A DNA stretch of 21,405 nucleotides. Origin: Mageeibacillus sp. UBA4314 (lineage in GTDB: Bacteria; Bacillota; Clostridia; Saccharofermentanales; Saccharofermentanaceae). Positions 1 to 7,300 of the stretch are shown piece after piece. The notes under the pieces are model-generated. The model was given only the letters and a program-made list of their open reading frames with translations. It searched no databases and had not been told where the DNA came from. Within the stretch, counting starts at the first letter, position 1. Each line of letters opens with the position of its first letter. The DNA lies in contig DGUI01000051.1 of assembly GCA_002394605.1 (NCBI GenBank), forward strand, positions 1-21,405. Direction: 5' to 3'. A program made the translations under genes and the position numbers.

Positions 1-26
1 GTGAGGTCATTTCATATTATCTAACA

Positions 27-118
27 TTCAGACTAGAGGCGGTTAGTCTGAGGACTAGTCTGACTATTCAGACTAACGTTCAGACTGGAGACTGTTAGTC
101 TGAGTACTTGTCTGAATG
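27..118. repeat. Tandem doublet of 52-bp palindromic units
   Basis: Seven copies of the heptamer CAGACTA or its complement TAGTCTG (two with one change) lie at 29, 44, 56, 69, 81, 96 and 109, in the order + - - + + - -. The stretch 29-63 recurs at 81-115, a 52-bp period, with about 30 of 35 positions identical. Each unit contains an inverted pair CAGACTR / TAGTCTG with an 8-base loop. The layout is that of a REP-like doublet. No coding frame or transposase accompanies it. Function is unknown. Confidence 0.75.
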
Positions 119-202
119 ACGATCCTTTCCAGATACACTTATTGAGACTGACAACGCCGGATGACAGCGGGGACACCTTTGATCCCGGTCGCGGGATCAG
201 CT

Positions 203-306
203 CATTCTATAATCCACTCTATGTAAAATCATTACATAGAGCGCTACATAGAATATTCTATAAACCACTCTATGTATTTGCATTACATAGAGCAATTTAT
301 AGAATG
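203..306. repeat. Tandem doublet of 51-bp nested palindromes
   Basis: Two head-to-tail copies of a unit of about 51 bp lie at 204-254 and 255-305. Each unit is a nested palindrome: outer arms ATTCTAT / ATAGAAT, then inner arms CTCTATGTA / TACATAGAG around a short loop. In unit 1 the inner stem is a perfect 10 bp (217-226 with 232-241, loop of 5). In unit 2 it is 9 bp (268-276 with 284-292). The outermost arms CATTCTATAA (203-212) and TTATAGAATG (297-306) are also perfect complements, so the whole block can fold as one multibranched structure. This is likely a REP or MITE-type element; no mobility gene is present. Confidence 0.8.
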
Positions 307-443
307 GATCGTCATGCGGCCTTAAATCAACCCCAATATGCCACCAGGGACAGCTTCAGATCCCGGCATGGCAAGACAATGCAAAGCCAATGCAAGGCCA
401 AGGCCACGTGCCGTAGTATCCACCCCACCCCAAAATCTCCATC

Positions 444-472
444 TTGTCAACAACCATCACTTGTACTATAAT
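444..472 (+). promoter_or_regulatory. Sigma-A promoter of the thiamine operon
   Basis: The -35 TTGTCA (444-449) and -10 TATAAT (467-472) are separated by exactly 17 bp. The predicted start near 479 lies just upstream of the TPP aptamer, so the riboswitch is the first thing transcribed. Confidence 0.8.
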
Positions 473-482
473 CACTCACGAC

Positions 483-577
483 AAATAACCGGGGAGCTTC
501 AATCGAGAGGCTGAGAGGGTGCTTATTGCACCGACCCGATGAACCTGACGGATAATGCCGGCGAAGGGAGTATCAAG
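483..577 (+). promoter_or_regulatory. TPP riboswitch (THI box) aptamer
   Basis: The conserved thiamine pyrophosphate aptamer core is directly visible: GGGGAGC, then GGCTGAGAGGG, then ACCCGATGAACCTGA, then GGATAATGCCGGCGAAGGGA. It lies between a sigma-A promoter and a Rho-independent terminator hairpin. Established knowledge: TPP binding to this family lowers downstream expression. Here the terminator position indicates transcriptional control of the thiamine-binding protein and ABC transporter genes. The exact aptamer ends are approximate. Confidence 0.95.
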
Positions 578-587
578 TGTGTATTGG

Positions 588-612
588 CTCGTTTCGCAGG
601 AAGCGGGTTTTT
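588..612 (+). terminator. Riboswitch-controlled intrinsic terminator
   Basis: The stem CTCGTTTC (588-595) pairs with GAAGCGGG (600-607) around the loop GCAG, including two G-U pairs, and is followed by TTTTT (608-612). It sits between the aptamer and the first start codon, as expected for the expression platform. Confidence 0.8.
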
Positions 613-651
613 ATTTGCCCAGATATTAAACAGACCAGGAGGATACATAAT

Positions 652-981
652 ATGATCAATGCAAATGTTGCGATCCAGGTGCTGCCTGAGGTGCAGGGGG
701 ACGAGGAGATCGTCAGAGTCGTGGACGAGGTTATCGACTACATAAAGAGCACCGGGGTCGAGTACTATGTGGGACCGTGTGAAACGGCGATGGAGGGCGA
801 TTATGAGCAGCTCATGGAGATCGTTAAGAGATGCCAGTATATCGCGATCGAGGCCGGTGCTCCGAGTGTCATGAGTTACGTTAAAATCACGTATAAGCCT
901 GACGGGGAGAAACTCACCATTGCCAGGAAGACTAATAAGCATCATGTTAATGACATCGTTAAGGACCTGAAGACTGCATGA
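652..981 (+). CDS. Thiamine-binding YkoF/MTH1187-family protein
   Basis: This 109-residue protein resembles the small Thiamine_BP (former DUF77, YkoF/MTH1187-like) family. Seen: an N-terminal strand 'NANVAIQVLPEV', a helix 'IVRVVDEVIDYIKSTG', the strand 'EYYVGPCETAMEGDYEQLMEIVKRCQ', and 'VKITYKPDGE' near the C-terminus. Members bind thiamine or related pyrimidines in the cytoplasm and often sit with thiamine uptake genes. The start chosen is ATG 652, preceded by AGGAGG about 10 nt upstream. An in-frame GTG at 577 is rejected because it lies at the end of the riboswitch aptamer and upstream of its terminator. The gene overlaps the permease gene by 4 nt (ATGA). The family assignment is good; whether it acts as a binding protein, a sensor or a transporter accessory is inferred only from context. 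Confidence 0.88.
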   Translation: MINANVAIQVLPEVQGDEEIVRVVDEVIDYIKSTGVEYYVGPCETAMEGDYEQLMEIVKRCQYIAIEAGAPSVMSYVKITYKPDGEKLTIARKTNKHHVNDIVKDLKTA

Positions 982-1760
982 AGAAGGGACGCCTGATACC
1001 GGTTGCCGTAATTGCGGCACTGCTGATCTTGTGGCAAACGGCTTGGATGCTCGAGTGGGTGCCCAGGTATATGCTGCCGTCGCCTGTGATGGTGGTGATG
1101 GCTTTCGTGGAGGACTTCTGGCTTCTGATGAGCCATGCGGGCGTGACGCTGCTGGAGGCTGTGATAGGGCTTGTTGCGGGCGTTTTGCTCGGGTTTGTAA
1201 GCGCGGCGCTGATGGACGCTTTCCCGAGGGTAAGGCAGGGGCTGTATCCCATTCTTGTCATCACTCAGACAGTGCCGCCTGTGGCTATCGCGCCGCTTCT
1301 GATCCTGTGGTTCTCGTACGGGATCACGCCTAAGGTAATACTCGTTGTGCTCGTGGCTTATTTCCCGATGGCGGTGGGACTGCTCGAGGGATTCCAGTCG
1401 GCCGACAGGGACACGATAAGACTTATGAAGTCAATGAAGGCGAACAAGTGGCAGATCTTCTGGTATGTGAAGTTCCCGAATGCTCTGGGGGAGTTTTTCT
1501 CCGGGCTTAGGATCGCGGTCGCGTACTCCATAGTCGGCGCCGTTATCGCGGAGTGGCTCGGCGGGTTTAACGGACTTGGCGTGTACATGACGAGAGTCAA
1601 GAAATCACTCGCATATGACAAGATGTTTGCGGTCATATTCTTTGTGTCTGCGATCAGTCTCATACTCATGGGACTCGTGCGCATCATACAGCGCAAGACT
1701 ATGCCGTGGAACTATATTACTGAATACGATAAAACACTGAAACGGAGGAGTCAGTTATGA
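978..1760 (+). CDS. Thiamine-precursor ABC transporter permease (ThiX-like)
   Basis: A 260-residue integral membrane subunit of a binding-protein-dependent ABC importer of the SsuC/TauC/ThiX type. Hydrophobic segments lie near residues 7-25, 57-79, 88-112, 117-137, 180-200 and 215-235. The cytoplasmic EAA-type coupling loop is at about 140-180 (core 'KANKWQIFWYVKFPNALGE'), where it would contact the ATPase. The N-terminal cytosolic region is short, as usual for the family. Its start codon overlaps the stop of the thiamine-binding gene, and its stop overlaps the next start, both as ATGA, so translational coupling is likely. Control by the upstream TPP riboswitch points to thiamine or a pyrimidine precursor as the cargo. 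That substrate is inferred from context, not from the permease sequence. Confidence 0.88.
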   Translation: MKKGRLIPVAVIAALLILWQTAWMLEWVPRYMLPSPVMVVMAFVEDFWLLMSHAGVTLLEAVIGLVAGVLLGFVSAALMDAFPRVRQGLYPILVITQTVPPVAIAPLLILWFSYGITPKVILVVLVAYFPMAVGLLEGFQSADRDTIRLMKSMKANKWQIFWYVKFPNALGEFFSGLRIAVAYSIVGAVIAEWLGGFNGLGVYMTRVKKSLAYDKMFAVIFFVSAISLILMGLVRIIQRKTMPWNYITEYDKTLKRRSQL

Positions 1761-2767
1761 AGTATTTTTTCAGGAAAGCGGCTTCGGTCGCACTTATGGG
1801 CTCACTGCTCATGGGAATGGCAGCATGTAATGCCAAGACGGACGAGTCTAAGGACGTGGACGGCAAGCTGACGGACATCACGCTCGTTCTCGACTGGACA
1901 CCGAACACGAACCACACGGGTTTCTATGTGGCGCTCGCAGAAGGTTACTACAAGGATGCAGGCCTTAATGTCAGCATCGTTCAGCCGCCGGAGGATGGCG
2001 CCACGACGATGGTCGCATCAGGCAAGGCGCAGTTCGGGATCGATTTCCAGGACTATTTGGCACCTGTATTCACATCTGAGGAGAAGGTTCCCGTAACAGC
2101 TGTTGCGGCTCTCATCCAGCACAACACATCAGGTATCATCTCCCTCAAGGAAGACGGGATCACATCCCCCAAGGGACTTGAAGGCAAGAAGTACGCCACA
2201 TGGGATCTCCCTGTCGAGAAAGCGATGCTCCAGAACATCGTTGAAGCTGACGGCGGTGATTTCTCCAAGGTCGAGCTCATCCCCGAGTACGTTGAGAACG
2301 AAGCTGCTGCACTCCAGCAGGATATCGACGCCATCTGGGTATACTACGCTTGGGCCGGGATCTCATGCAAGCAGCAGGGCCTCGACACGAACATGATCTA
2401 CTTCAAGGACATCACGCCTGAGTTCGATTACTACAGCCCTGTCATCATCGGAAACACAGACTGGATGAGTGCAAATCCCGACACTGCGAAAGCATTCCTC
2501 GAAGCAACAAAGAAGGGTTACGAGCTTGCGATCTCAGACCCCGCAAAGGCAGCAGACATCCTCTGCCAGCAGGTTCCCGAACTCGACAAGAACCTTGTAA
2601 AGGAGAGCCAGGAGTGGCTTGCATCACAGTACAAGGCAGAGGTCTCAAGATGGGGCTACATCGATCAGGCAAGATGGGACAGGTTCTTCAAATGGCTGTC
2701 TGACAACAAGCTGTCTGATGCCATCCCTGCAGGCTACGGTTTTACCAACGATTATCTGCCGGAGTGA
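1757..2767 (+). CDS. ThiY-like pyrimidine-binding lipoprotein (NMT1/THI5 family)
   Basis: A 336-residue extracytoplasmic solute-binding lipoprotein. The signal peptide ends in a lipobox with the lipidated cysteine at residue 24 ('MGMAAC'). The mature N-terminus carries the NMT1/THI5/ThiY hallmark 'VLDWTPNTNHTGFYVALAEG', followed by 'GYYKDAGLNV', 'PPEDG' and 'GKAQFGIDFQDYLAP'. In the Bacillus ThiXYZ system the homologue binds a formylamino-pyrimidine thiamine breakdown product, and related receptors bind HMP. Which ligand is bound here cannot be read from sequence. AACGGAGGAG lies just upstream of ATG 1757, inside the permease gene. The ATPase gene follows 2 nt after the stop codon. Confidence 0.9.
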   Translation: MKYFFRKAASVALMGSLLMGMAACNAKTDESKDVDGKLTDITLVLDWTPNTNHTGFYVALAEGYYKDAGLNVSIVQPPEDGATTMVASGKAQFGIDFQDYLAPVFTSEEKVPVTAVAALIQHNTSGIISLKEDGITSPKGLEGKKYATWDLPVEKAMLQNIVEADGGDFSKVELIPEYVENEAAALQQDIDAIWVYYAWAGISCKQQGLDTNMIYFKDITPEFDYYSPVIIGNTDWMSANPDTAKAFLEATKKGYELAISDPAKAADILCQQVPELDKNLVKESQEWLASQYKAEVSRWGYIDQARWDRFFKWLSDNKLSDAIPAGYGFTNDYLPE

Positions 2768-2769
2768 TC

Positions 2770-3513
2770 ATGAAGGAACTTCTGAGAGCTGAAGGGATAT
2801 CCAAGACTTACGAAGACGGACGCCACGTTCTGGGTGATATCTCCATCACCCTGAACGAGGGCGAGATCGTAAGCCTTCTCGGTGTGAGCGGAGTGGGCAA
2901 GACCACTCTTTTCAATATCATGTCCGGACTTATAAGGCCTGACAGCGGAAGTGTCACCCTTGACGGAGAGGACATCATCGGCAAGCCCGGAAGCTTGAGC
3001 TACATGCTCCAGAAGGACCTGCTCCTTCCGCATCTCAAAGTCCTTGACAACGTGGCACTCCCGCTGTTCCTTAACGGTACCCGCAAGGCGGAAGCGCGTG
3101 CTAAGGCGAAAAGCTTTTTCGAGCAGTTCGGGCTTACCGGAACTGAGGATAAATATCCCGTTCAGCTGTCGGGCGGAATGAGGCAGAGGGCAGCGTTCCT
3201 GAGGACGTATCTGAGCGGCAGGAAAGTGGTACTGCTGGATGAGCCTTTCGGGGCGCTCGACACGATCACGAGATCGTCGATGCACGACTGGTACCTGAAG
3301 ATCATGAACGAGATCAAGCTGTCGACGATATTGATCACCCACGACATCGACGAGGCGATACTCCTGTCAGACCGTATCTACATCATGAAAGGTACCCCCG
3401 CAGTGATCTCAGATGAGATCCGTATCGATGAGGCAAAGCCGAGGGATCCGGACTTCGTACTGACGGAGGGATTCCTTAAGTACAAACGTCAGATCAAGGG
3501 ACTTTTGCTATAG
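2770..3513 (+). CDS. ABC transporter ATPase (ThiZ-like)
   Basis: A 247-residue nucleotide-binding subunit that powers the importer at the inner face of the membrane. All core motifs are intact: Walker A 'GVSGVGKTT' (38-46), Q-loop glutamine 81, signature 'LSGGMRQR' (133-140), Walker B 'VVLLDEP' (153-159), D-loop 'GALD' (161-164) and switch histidine 191. It belongs to the nitrate/sulfonate/taurine class of ATPases that pair with SsuC/ThiX permeases. I chose ATG 2770, with GGAG at 2761-2764 correctly spaced. A GTG at 2764, two codons earlier, overlaps that ribosome binding site and the previous stop. This is the last gene of the riboswitch operon. No clear intrinsic terminator separates it from hpf. 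Confidence 0.9.
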   Translation: MKELLRAEGISKTYEDGRHVLGDISITLNEGEIVSLLGVSGVGKTTLFNIMSGLIRPDSGSVTLDGEDIIGKPGSLSYMLQKDLLLPHLKVLDNVALPLFLNGTRKAEARAKAKSFFEQFGLTGTEDKYPVQLSGGMRQRAAFLRTYLSGRKVVLLDEPFGALDTITRSSMHDWYLKIMNEIKLSTILITHDIDEAILLSDRIYIMKGTPAVISDEIRIDEAKPRDPDFVLTEGFLKYKRQIKGLLL

Positions 3514-3580
3514 GTGAGAGTTACAAGAATCAACCCGATTTTTGTTACATATAGTTAATAATAATTTCCGGCGGATAGAT

Positions 3581-3615
3581 TATAATGATAGTAAGAGGAT
3601 CCTCATTTGGATCCT
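3581..3615 (+). promoter_or_regulatory. Possible hpf promoter -10 and leader hairpin
   Basis: A consensus -10 TATAAT (3581-3586) lies 61 bp before the hpf start, but I see no good -35 at 16-18 bp. Just downstream is a perfect inverted repeat, AGGATCC (3596-3602) and GGATCCT (3609-3615), with a 6-base loop. It falls at or just after the expected transcription start. It could be an operator or a 5' leader stem. It has no U-tract, so it is not a terminator. Confidence 0.45.
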
Positions 3616-3647
3616 ACCGAAGTAACTGTACGGAAAGGAGTGATTTT

Positions 3648-4190
3648 ATGAAGATCACGACACAGGGTAACGGTATCAAGATCGGTGAACGTCTCACAAA
3701 GAGGATCACGGACAAGATATCGAAGTTCAACAAGTATTTCGGTGATGAAGGTACGATGAACGTCCGTATCAGACCCGAAGGTAAGAAGGTAGTAGTAGAG
3801 CTTACTTTGAAGGCCGATGGCAAGATCTACAGAGCAGAGTCGATCGATGAGGAGATTCTCAATGCGGTCGACAAGACAGTGGATAAGCTCGAGTCCCAGA
3901 TCAGGAAGCAGAAGACAAAGTTCCTCAAGAAGAAGAAGGAGTATCCTCAGATCGTTAACCTCCTCGAGGATGACGATGCAGCAGAGTTTGATATCGAGAA
4001 CGAAGTCGAGGCTAAGATCACGCGCCGCAAGGAGTTTGATCTCCGCCCGATGACAACGGAAGATGCAATCCTGCAGATGGAGATGCTCGGACACAATTTC
4101 TTCGTATATCTCGATTCCCAGACAGATTCAGTCTGCGTCATATATAAGAGGCAGGACGGCAACTACGGTTTGCTCGAGCCCAAGTATTGA
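3648..4190 (+). CDS. hpf: Ribosome hibernation promoting factor, long form
   Basis: A 180-residue cytoplasmic protein of the long-HPF type, which in Firmicutes dimerises 70S ribosomes into inactive 100S particles in slow growth. The N-terminal HPF/RaiA domain covers about residues 1-98 (start 'MKITTQGNGIKIGERL', then basic helices rich in Lys and Arg, including 'KQKTKFLKKKKEY'). An acidic linker follows (105-122), then the C-terminal dimerisation domain (about 128-180: 'FDLRPMTTEDAILQMEMLGHNFFVYLD ...' ending 'GNYGLLEPKY'). The length matches the long form rather than the roughly 95-residue short form. The start is ATG 3648 with AAAGGAG 8 nt upstream. The longer reading from 3585 begins inside the promoter region and is rejected. 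The gene is monocistronic, with a strong terminator after it. Confidence 0.95.
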   Translation: MKITTQGNGIKIGERLTKRITDKISKFNKYFGDEGTMNVRIRPEGKKVVVELTLKADGKIYRAESIDEEILNAVDKTVDKLESQIRKQKTKFLKKKKEYPQIVNLLEDDDAAEFDIENEVEAKITRRKEFDLRPMTTEDAILQMEMLGHNFFVYLDSQTDSVCVIYKRQDGNYGLLEPKY

Positions 4191-4217
4191 GGTTAATCAG
4201 CTTATAGCTGAACATGG

Positions 4218-4249
4218 AAGCCACCCGCGAGGGTGGCTTTATTATTGTT
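4218..4249 (+). terminator. Intrinsic terminator after hpf
   Basis: A perfect 9-bp stem, AAGCCACCC (4218-4226) with GGGTGGCTT (4231-4239), has the tetraloop GCGA and is followed by a T-rich tail (TATTATTGTT). A smaller inverted repeat TCAGC/GCTGA lies just upstream at 4197-4211. Confidence 0.9.
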
Positions 4250-4273
4250 AGCCTTTTTCCGCGGTGCTATAAT
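4245..4273 (+). promoter_or_regulatory. Promoter of the CAP-domain surface protein gene
   Basis: The -35 TTGTTA (4245-4250), a 17-bp spacer and TATAAT (4268-4273) preceded by TG at 4265-4266 (extended -10). The -35 overlaps the T-rich tail of the hpf terminator. The start codon lies about 41 bp downstream of the -10. Confidence 0.75.
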
Positions 4274-4314
4274 CATCTATATATGCTCTATCGAGCAAAT
4301 ATGGGGGTATATCC

Positions 4315-7300
4315 ATGAATATCAAAAGATTTTTGAAGGAAGCGACTGCCGTTCTGACCGGTGCCGCTCTGTTTGTCCCGGGTATCTTTTTGACTGCTGC
4401 GGATGTCAATGCCGCAACGAGCTACAAGGGTCTTGATGCAGCTTCGCACACTAAGGCTGAGATCATCTCTTATGTGAAGGCTCACCCATGGAACAATGAT
4501 GCCGTGACCTTTAAGACGGAACCTTCGGCAACAGATCCTTACGTTCTGGGAAGGGTATCTGACGAGTCTGCGCAAAGTGCGCTGAATTACCTGAACATTT
4601 TCAGATATATTGCCGGAGTTAATGAAGTATCCTTGACTGATACGGCAATGGATTATGCACAGGCAGCATCTCTCTGCATGGCTGCCAACAGGTCACTTAG
4701 CCACTCCCCCTCCAGACCTGCCGGTATGAGTGATGATTTGTATAGTCTTGCAGCATACGGTTCGTTCAATTCGAATATTGCAGGCGGCGGAAATTTCCTT
4801 ACTAATACTATCCTGCGTTATATGTTGGAAACAAACGGAGATTCCGACTTCGGGCACAGACGTCAGCTTCTTGATTACTACTATACTGATGCAGGCTTCG
4901 GTGCTGCCGCGAGCACTTCGGGCTCATATTATTCGGCTACATATGTTGATGCTTACTTGAAAGAGGATAAGGCAATTTCTTATCCGGGACAATATCAGCC
5001 TATCGAATACTTTGGTACGGGATATGCCTGGACGGTAATAGTTCCTCAGACAATAGACACTACGACTGCACATGTCACTGTTACTGATGTGAATAAGGGT
5101 ACTGTTTGGGAGTTTGAGAACAATTCAGATCCCGGACATCAGTATATGAGGATCGACAAGGATTCCAAGTCAGCTTGTCTTATATTTGCTCCCGAAGACA
5201 TCCTATACAGAGACGGTGATGTGTATAACGTAAAGATCACCGGGATCCCTTCTCCGATCTCTTACGACGTGCACATGTTCAGTATCGATTATATCCCTGT
5301 TGAATCCATAAGGTTATCTTCTCATACTCCCGAGACTATTGCCGGGCGAAGTTCTAACGGCGCCTGTAGTGTTATATTTACCCCGGAAAATGCATCCAAC
5401 CAGATCATAAATTGGTCATCAAGTGATGAGTCAATTGCTACCGTTAAGCACTATGGAACATCCCAATGTGCGATCTACGGAGTTAAGGAGGGGAAAGTTA
5501 CGATCACCGGACGGGCAGAAGGTGGTACTGGAGAGGTTTCTTTCGAGTTTGAAGTAATGCCGGCCCCTACTGCGATCAACGTGCCTGATGAGATAACAGT
5601 CGGCGTAGGACAGACAGTTCAATTAGAAGCTTCTGTAGTACCGTCAAATTCTCCGGTCAATTTCAGTTTTTACGGAAATGACAAAAACATTGCTGCTTTA
5701 GACTCTTCCTATTTCAGCAAAAAGAGAAAGGTAACTGGCGTTGCCGTAGGTACTACCGAATTGAAAGTAGGAGTATATTATCAGTCCAGCACAGATAAGA
5801 CTTACGACAGTCTTACAAAAACGGTCAAGGTCAACGTTGTTGATCCCGTGTATATCTCATCCTTGTCCATATCGGGTAAGACTGAGTTGTTTTTGGACGA
5901 AGAAGATACTGCGACATATAAAGCCAATATCCATCCTTCAAATGCAACATGCAAAGAAGTGGAGTGGTCGTCATCTTCGTCTTATTCTTTCAAGAGTATG
6001 GGTAACGGCGTCTTTAAGGCTACTACCAACGGAAAGTACACGATCACCGCTGTTGCAAAAGACGGCTCAGGACTTCAAGATAGCCTTGAAGTAATCGTTT
6101 ACAAGAAGTATGCTACTCCTTCGGCACCTGTTTTAAGGACTGTTACTTCGAATTCTGTAACCCTTACGCCTTTGTCTTATTATGAATATTCAATGGATGG
6201 AATTAACTGGCAGAGCAGTAACCAGTTCACAGGATTGAAGCCTGATACAACATATGTATTCTACAAGCGCCATGTCGAGGATCTCGCTTACTATCAGCTT
6301 GCAAGCGATGCCAGCGAGCCGCTCACAGTTACTACTTTATCTTGTGTTCACAACTGGAATCTAACATCTACTACAACAAATCCGACTTGTGTTGATGCGG
6401 GCGTTGGGATCTATACCTGCTCGAAATGTGGTGCGACCAAACAGGATGAGATCCCCGCTACAGGACACAAGTCAGTAACAGATAAGGCAGTTGCTGCAAC
6501 ATGCACAACATCAGGCCTCACAGCAGGCAGCCACTGCTCGGTCTGCGGAGGAGTTATTACGGCTCAGCAAACCATTGCCGCAAAAGGTCACAGATGGAAT
6601 TCCGGCGTCATAACAAGAAAAGCAACTTGCACCTCAGACGGAATCAGGACTTATACTTGCTATACTTGCGGTGACACAAAGACCGAATCGATCCAGGCAA
6701 CCGGACACAAGTCAGTAACTGATAAAGCAGTTGCCGCAACATGCACATCTTCAGGTCTTACGGCAGGCAGCCACTGCTCGGTCTGCGGAGAGGTTATTAC
6801 TGCTCAGCAGGTCGTTCCTGCTACAGGACACAAGTCTGTAACCGATAAGGCAGTTGCCGCAACATGCACATCTTCAGGTCTCACAGCAGGCAGCCACTGC
6901 TCGGTCTGTGGAAAGGTTATTACTGCTCAGCAGGTCGTTCCTGCTGCAGGACACAAGTCAGTAACTGATAAGGCAGTTGCCGCAACATGCACAACATCAG
7001 GTCTCACAGCTGGCAGCCACTGCTCAGTCTGCGGAAAAGTGCTTACTGCTCAGCAGGTCGTTCCTGCAACAGGACACAAGTCAGTAACCGATAAGGCAGT
7101 TGCCGCAACATGCACAACATCAGGTCTCACAGCTGGCAGCCACTGCTCAGTCTGTGGCGAAGTGCTTACTGCTCAGCAAGTTGTTCCCGCTGCAGGTCAT
7201 AAGTCAGTAACTGATAAGGCAGTTGCCGCAACATGTACATCTTCAGGTCTCACAGCTGGCAGCCACTGCTCAGTCTGTGGCGAAGTGCTTACTGCTCAGC

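Larger units (their letters stand above)
1..443. other. Gene-free region with palindromic repeats
   Basis: I see no convincing gene here. The only open frame of any length (142-471, plus) runs straight through the palindromic repeats, has no ribosome binding site and reads as low-complexity translation of repeat DNA. The region holds two tandem doublets of short palindromes (annotated separately), a small hairpin at 180-199 (TGATCCCG, loop GTCG, CGGGATCA), and a related pair of direct repeats of about 20 bp at 169-188 and 346-366 (GGGACA followed by CTT and GATCCCGG) that flank the second doublet. The thiamine operon promoter begins at 444. Confidence 0.6.

Noticed and set aside
27..306. Possible CRISPR array in the upstream palindromes
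   Set aside because: There are only two units per family, the repeats are internally palindromic, there are no spacers of uniform length, and no cas genes are nearby.
142..471. Open frame of 109 codons in the upstream region
   Set aside because: It runs through the palindromic repeats and the promoter, lacks a ribosome binding site, and the peptide is repeat-derived.
577..651. Upstream GTG start for the thiamine-binding gene
   Set aside because: It lies at the end of the riboswitch aptamer and before the terminator. ATG 652 has a proper AGGAGG.
523..1020. Minus-strand open frame of 165 codons
   Set aside because: It overlaps the riboswitch and the thiamine-binding gene; a shadow with no recognisable domain.
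2752..3342. Minus-strand open frame of 196 codons
   Set aside because: It is antisense to the intact ABC ATPase gene, whose motifs are all present.
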